From contig OY769916.1 in NCBI GenBank assembly GCA_963669265.1, forward strand, positions 2,108,001 to 2,172,000: a DNA stretch of 64,000 nt. The letters are read 5' to 3'. The stretch comes from SZUA-547 sp963669265. GTDB taxonomy: Bacteria > Pseudomonadota > Alphaproteobacteria > Rhodobacterales > Rhodobacteraceae. Both the position numbers and the translations under genes were made by a program. The notes beneath the pieces are model-generated. The model worked only from the letters and a program-made list of their open reading frames with translations. It was not told where the DNA came from and searched no databases. This document shows positions 61,361-64,000 of this stretch, one piece after another (within the stretch, counting starts at the first letter, position 1; each line of letters opens with the position of its first letter).

Positions 61361-63166
61361 ATGTCCTACGAGTATATCGATCACAGCTATGACGTTGTCG
61401 TGGTGGGCGCCGGCGGCGCCGGTCTGCGAGCGACGCTTGGCATGGCCGAACAGGGCCTGAAAACCGCCTGCGTCACCAAGGTCTTCCCGACTCGCAGCCA
61501 CACCGTGGCGGCGCAGGGCGGCATCGCGGCCAGCCTGAAGAATATGGGCCCCGATCATTGGCAGTGGCACATGTATGACACCGTCAAGGGATCGGACTGG
61601 CTGGGCGATATGGACGCCATGGAGTATCTGGCGCGTGAGGCCCCCAAGGCGGTTTATGAGCTGGATCATTACGGCGTCCCGTTCAGCCGCACCGAAGAGG
61701 GCAAGATCTATCAGCGCCCGTTTGGCGGCCACACCACCGAGTTCGGCGAGGGTCCGCCGGTGCAGCGCACCTGCGCCGCCGCCGACCGCACCGGTCACGC
61801 CATCCTGCACACGCTCTATGGCCAGTCGCTGAAGAACAACGCCGAGTTCTATATCGAGCATTTCGCCATCGATCTGATCATGTCGGACGACGGCGTCTGC
61901 ACCGGCGTCGTCACCTGGGATCTGGAAACCGGCGTCATGCATCGCTTCGCCGCCAAGATGGTGGTGCTGGCGACCGGCGGCTATGGCCGCGCCTATTTCT
62001 CCGCCACCTCCGCGCATACCTGCACCGGCGACGGCGGCGGCATGATCGCCCGCGCGGGCCTGCCGCTGCAGGATATGGAGTTCGTGCAGTTCCACCCGAC
62101 CGGCATTTACGGCTCGGGCTGCCTGATCACCGAGGGCGCGCGCGGCGAGGGCGGCTATCTGACCAACTCGGAAGGCGAGCGCTTCATGGAGCGCTACGCG
62201 CCGACCTACAAGGATCTGGCCAGCCGCGACGTCGTCTCCCGCTGCATGACCATGGAGATCCGCGAAGGCCGCGGCGTCGGCGATGAGAAGGACCACATCT
62301 TCCTGCATCTCGACCACCTGCCGCCGGAGACGCTGGCCGAGCGCCTGCCGGGCATCTCGGAATCGGCGCGGATCTTCGCGGGCGTCGATCTGACTAAGGA
62401 GCCGATCCCGGTCCTGCCCACCGTGCACTATAATATGGGCGGCATCCCCACCAATTACTGGGGCGAGGTGCTGAACCCTACCAAGGACGACCCGAACGCC
62501 AAGGCGCCGGGCCTGATGGCCGTCGGCGAGGCGGGCTGCGCCAGCGTGCACGGCGCCAACCGACTGGGGTCGAACTCGCTGATCGATCTGGTGGTGTTCG
62601 GCCGCGCCGCCGCCATCAAGGCAGGCGAGATCGTCGATCCCAACTCACCGGTTCCTGACGTGAACGAGAAATCCGTCGAGAAAATCATGGACCGGTTCGA
62701 CGGCGTTCGGAACGCCAGCGGCCCGACCCCGACAGCGGTGCTTCGCGACAAGATGCAGCGCACGATGCAGGCCGACGCCGCCGTGTTCCGCACCTCGAAG
62801 ACGCTAAAAGAGGGCTGCGAGAAGATGACGGCGGTCTGGGACGAGTTGAAGGATGTGGGCGTCACCGATCGCTCGCTTATCTGGAACTCGGACCTGATGG
62901 AGACGCTGGAGCTGCAGAACCTGATGGCCAACGCCATGCCGACCGTGTTCGGCGCCGAGGCGCGGCCGGAAAGCCGCGGCGCCCACGCGCATGAAGACTT
63001 CCCCGATCGCGATGACAAAAACTGGCGCAAGCACACCATCGCGCATGTCTCGGACGAGGGCGAGGTCACGCTCAGCTATCGTCCGGTCACCGTCGATCCG
63101 CTGACGCCGGAGAGCGAGGGCGGGATCGAGCTGAAGAAAGTCGCGCCCAAGGCGCGGGTATATTGA
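61361..63166 (+). CDS. sdhA: Succinate dehydrogenase flavoprotein subunit
   Basis: 601 residues. Oxidises succinate to fumarate with covalently bound FAD. VVVGAGGAGLRATLGMAEQG binds FAD; the flavinylated His is in PTRSHTVAAQGGI; substrate-binding regions are QFHPTGIYGSGCLITEGARGEGG (about residues 243-265) and the HYNMGGIPTNY strand with the active-site His and Arg. Full length. 69 bases after sdhD, within the sdh operon. Confidence 0.98.
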   Translation: MSYEYIDHSYDVVVVGAGGAGLRATLGMAEQGLKTACVTKVFPTRSHTVAAQGGIAASLKNMGPDHWQWHMYDTVKGSDWLGDMDAMEYLAREAPKAVYELDHYGVPFSRTEEGKIYQRPFGGHTTEFGEGPPVQRTCAAADRTGHAILHTLYGQSLKNNAEFYIEHFAIDLIMSDDGVCTGVVTWDLETGVMHRFAAKMVVLATGGYGRAYFSATSAHTCTGDGGGMIARAGLPLQDMEFVQFHPTGIYGSGCLITEGARGEGGYLTNSEGERFMERYAPTYKDLASRDVVSRCMTMEIREGRGVGDEKDHIFLHLDHLPPETLAERLPGISESARIFAGVDLTKEPIPVLPTVHYNMGGIPTNYWGEVLNPTKDDPNAKAPGLMAVGEAGCASVHGANRLGSNSLIDLVVFGRAAAIKAGEIVDPNSPVPDVNEKSVEKIMDRFDGVRNASGPTPTAVLRDKMQRTMQADAAVFRTSKTLKEGCEKMTAVWDELKDVGVTDRSLIWNSDLMETLELQNLMANAMPTVFGAEARPESRGAHAHEDFPDRDDKNWRKHTIAHVSDEGEVTLSYRPVTVDPLTPESEGGIELKKVAPKARVY

Positions 63167-63181
63167 GGAGAGGTTCGCGAC

Positions 63182-63961
63182 ATGGCTGAGTTTAAGCTTC
63201 CGAAGAACTCCCAGGTCCAGCAGGGCAAGATCTGGCCGAAGCCCGAAGGCGCGAGCAATGTCCGCGCGTTCAAGATCTATCGCTGGAGCCCGGATGACGG
63301 GAACAACCCGCGCGTCGACACCTATTTCCTCGACATGGACAAGTGCGGCCCGATGGTTCTGGACGCGCTGATCAAGATCAAGAATGAGGTCGATCCGACG
63401 CTCACGTTCCGCCGCTCCTGCCGCGAGGGGATCTGCGGCTCCTGCGCGATGAATATAGACGGGATCAACACTCTGGCCTGCATCTATGGCCTTGATGAGA
63501 TCAAGGGTGACGTGAAGATCTATCCGCTTCCGCATATGCCGGTGGTGAAGGATCTGATCCCGGACCTGACCCATTTCTACGCCCAGCACGCCTCGATCAT
63601 GCCGTGGCTGGAGACCAAGACCAACCGACCGGCGACCGAATGGCTGCAATCCATCGAGGACCGCAAGAAGCTGGACGGTCTCTATGAATGCGTGATGTGC
63701 GCCTCCTGCTCCACCTCCTGCCCCAGCTATTGGTGGAACGGCGACCGCTATCTCGGCCCGGCGGCGCTGCTGCACGCCTATCGCTGGCTGATCGACAGCC
63801 GGGATGAGGCGACGGGCGAGCGGCTCGACCAGCTGGAGGACCCGTTCAAACTCTATCGCTGCCACACGATCATGAACTGCTCGAAGACCTGCCCGAAAGG
63901 CCTGAACCCGGCCAAGGCGATCGCCGAGATCAAGAAGATGATGGTCGAACGCACGATGTGA
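63182..63961 (+). CDS. sdhB: Succinate dehydrogenase iron-sulfur subunit
   Basis: 259 residues. Carries electrons from FAD to quinone. The [2Fe-2S] cysteines are in CREGICGSCAMN and the later CI; [4Fe-4S] and [3Fe-4S] cysteines are in CVMCASCSTSCPSYWW and CHTIMNCSKTCPKG. AGGAGAGG precedes the start. Last gene in the window; 39 bases after it show nothing. Confidence 0.98.
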   Translation: MAEFKLPKNSQVQQGKIWPKPEGASNVRAFKIYRWSPDDGNNPRVDTYFLDMDKCGPMVLDALIKIKNEVDPTLTFRRSCREGICGSCAMNIDGINTLACIYGLDEIKGDVKIYPLPHMPVVKDLIPDLTHFYAQHASIMPWLETKTNRPATEWLQSIEDRKKLDGLYECVMCASCSTSCPSYWWNGDRYLGPAALLHAYRWLIDSRDEATGERLDQLEDPFKLYRCHTIMNCSKTCPKGLNPAKAIAEIKKMMVERTM

Positions 63962-64000
63962 GCGGGCGTCGCGACGCCTGTTTCGGCGTGGATCGGGCGG

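Noticed and set aside
60830..62551. 573-codon open frame opposite sdhD and sdhA
   Set aside because: Shadow of two certain genes.

Overview
The window reads as a chromosomal segment of a high-GC alphaproteobacterium of the order Rhodobacterales. The evidence is gene content and order rather than any marker gene: a histone-deacetylase-like gene overlapping xseB; petP-petR divergent from ilvE; rsfS-rlmH followed by gpmI, an envC-like gene, ctpA and rppH; an F1 ATPase operon without F0 genes; mdh-sucCD-sucAB-lpd; and mcl2-like and mch genes next to sdhCDAB. No tRNA, rRNA, CRISPR array or recognisable insertion sequence was seen.

Layout. 1-5,634: end of xseB, a deacetylase-like gene, a MOSC protein, an unrecognised membrane protein, a META-domain protein, a hydratase and petRP. 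5,824-12,762: ilvE followed by an accessory stretch with a two-repeat unknown protein, a frameshifted GNAT gene, a periplasmic metallo-beta-lactamase-fold hydrolase, an AraC regulator, a GFA protein and a large helical unknown protein. 12,951-20,332: rsfS (apparently without an ATG/GTG/TTG start, behind a small overlapping ORF), rlmH, a peroxiredoxin-like gene, gpmI, envC-like, ctpA, rppH and a peptidoglycan-binding-fold protein. 20,439-25,310: atpHAGDC on the minus strand. 25,568-31,848: priA, transaldolase, DUF484, xerC, an FMN reductase, a small membrane protein and a META lipoprotein.

31,927-41,719 holds the lower TCA cycle on the minus strand (mdh, sucC, sucD, then sucA, sucB, lpd), with hairpins that appear to separate the two halves. 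42,122-53,737: rsgA, then an accessory region with a Tat-exported intradiol-dioxygenase-like protein beside a haem membrane protein, a cupin, a PNPOx-fold protein, two related TetR genes (one lacking most of its DNA-binding domain), a duplicated tetR 5' fragment, an A/T-rich SUMF1-type gene, and an outer-membrane protein operon with an RND exporter fused in frame to a LolA-like protein. 54,024-64,000: a TPR-glycosyltransferase-like protein, malyl-CoA thioesterase-like and mesaconyl-CoA hydratase genes of the ethylmalonyl-CoA pathway, NnrU, small conserved proteins and sdhCDAB.

The housekeeping blocks supply central carbon flux, succinate oxidation and ATP synthesis. The accessory genes lie as short islands between them. 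The most unusual features are the rsfS start, the RND-LolA fusion with a nested start, and the decayed tetR pair. No complete new defence or mobile system is evident.
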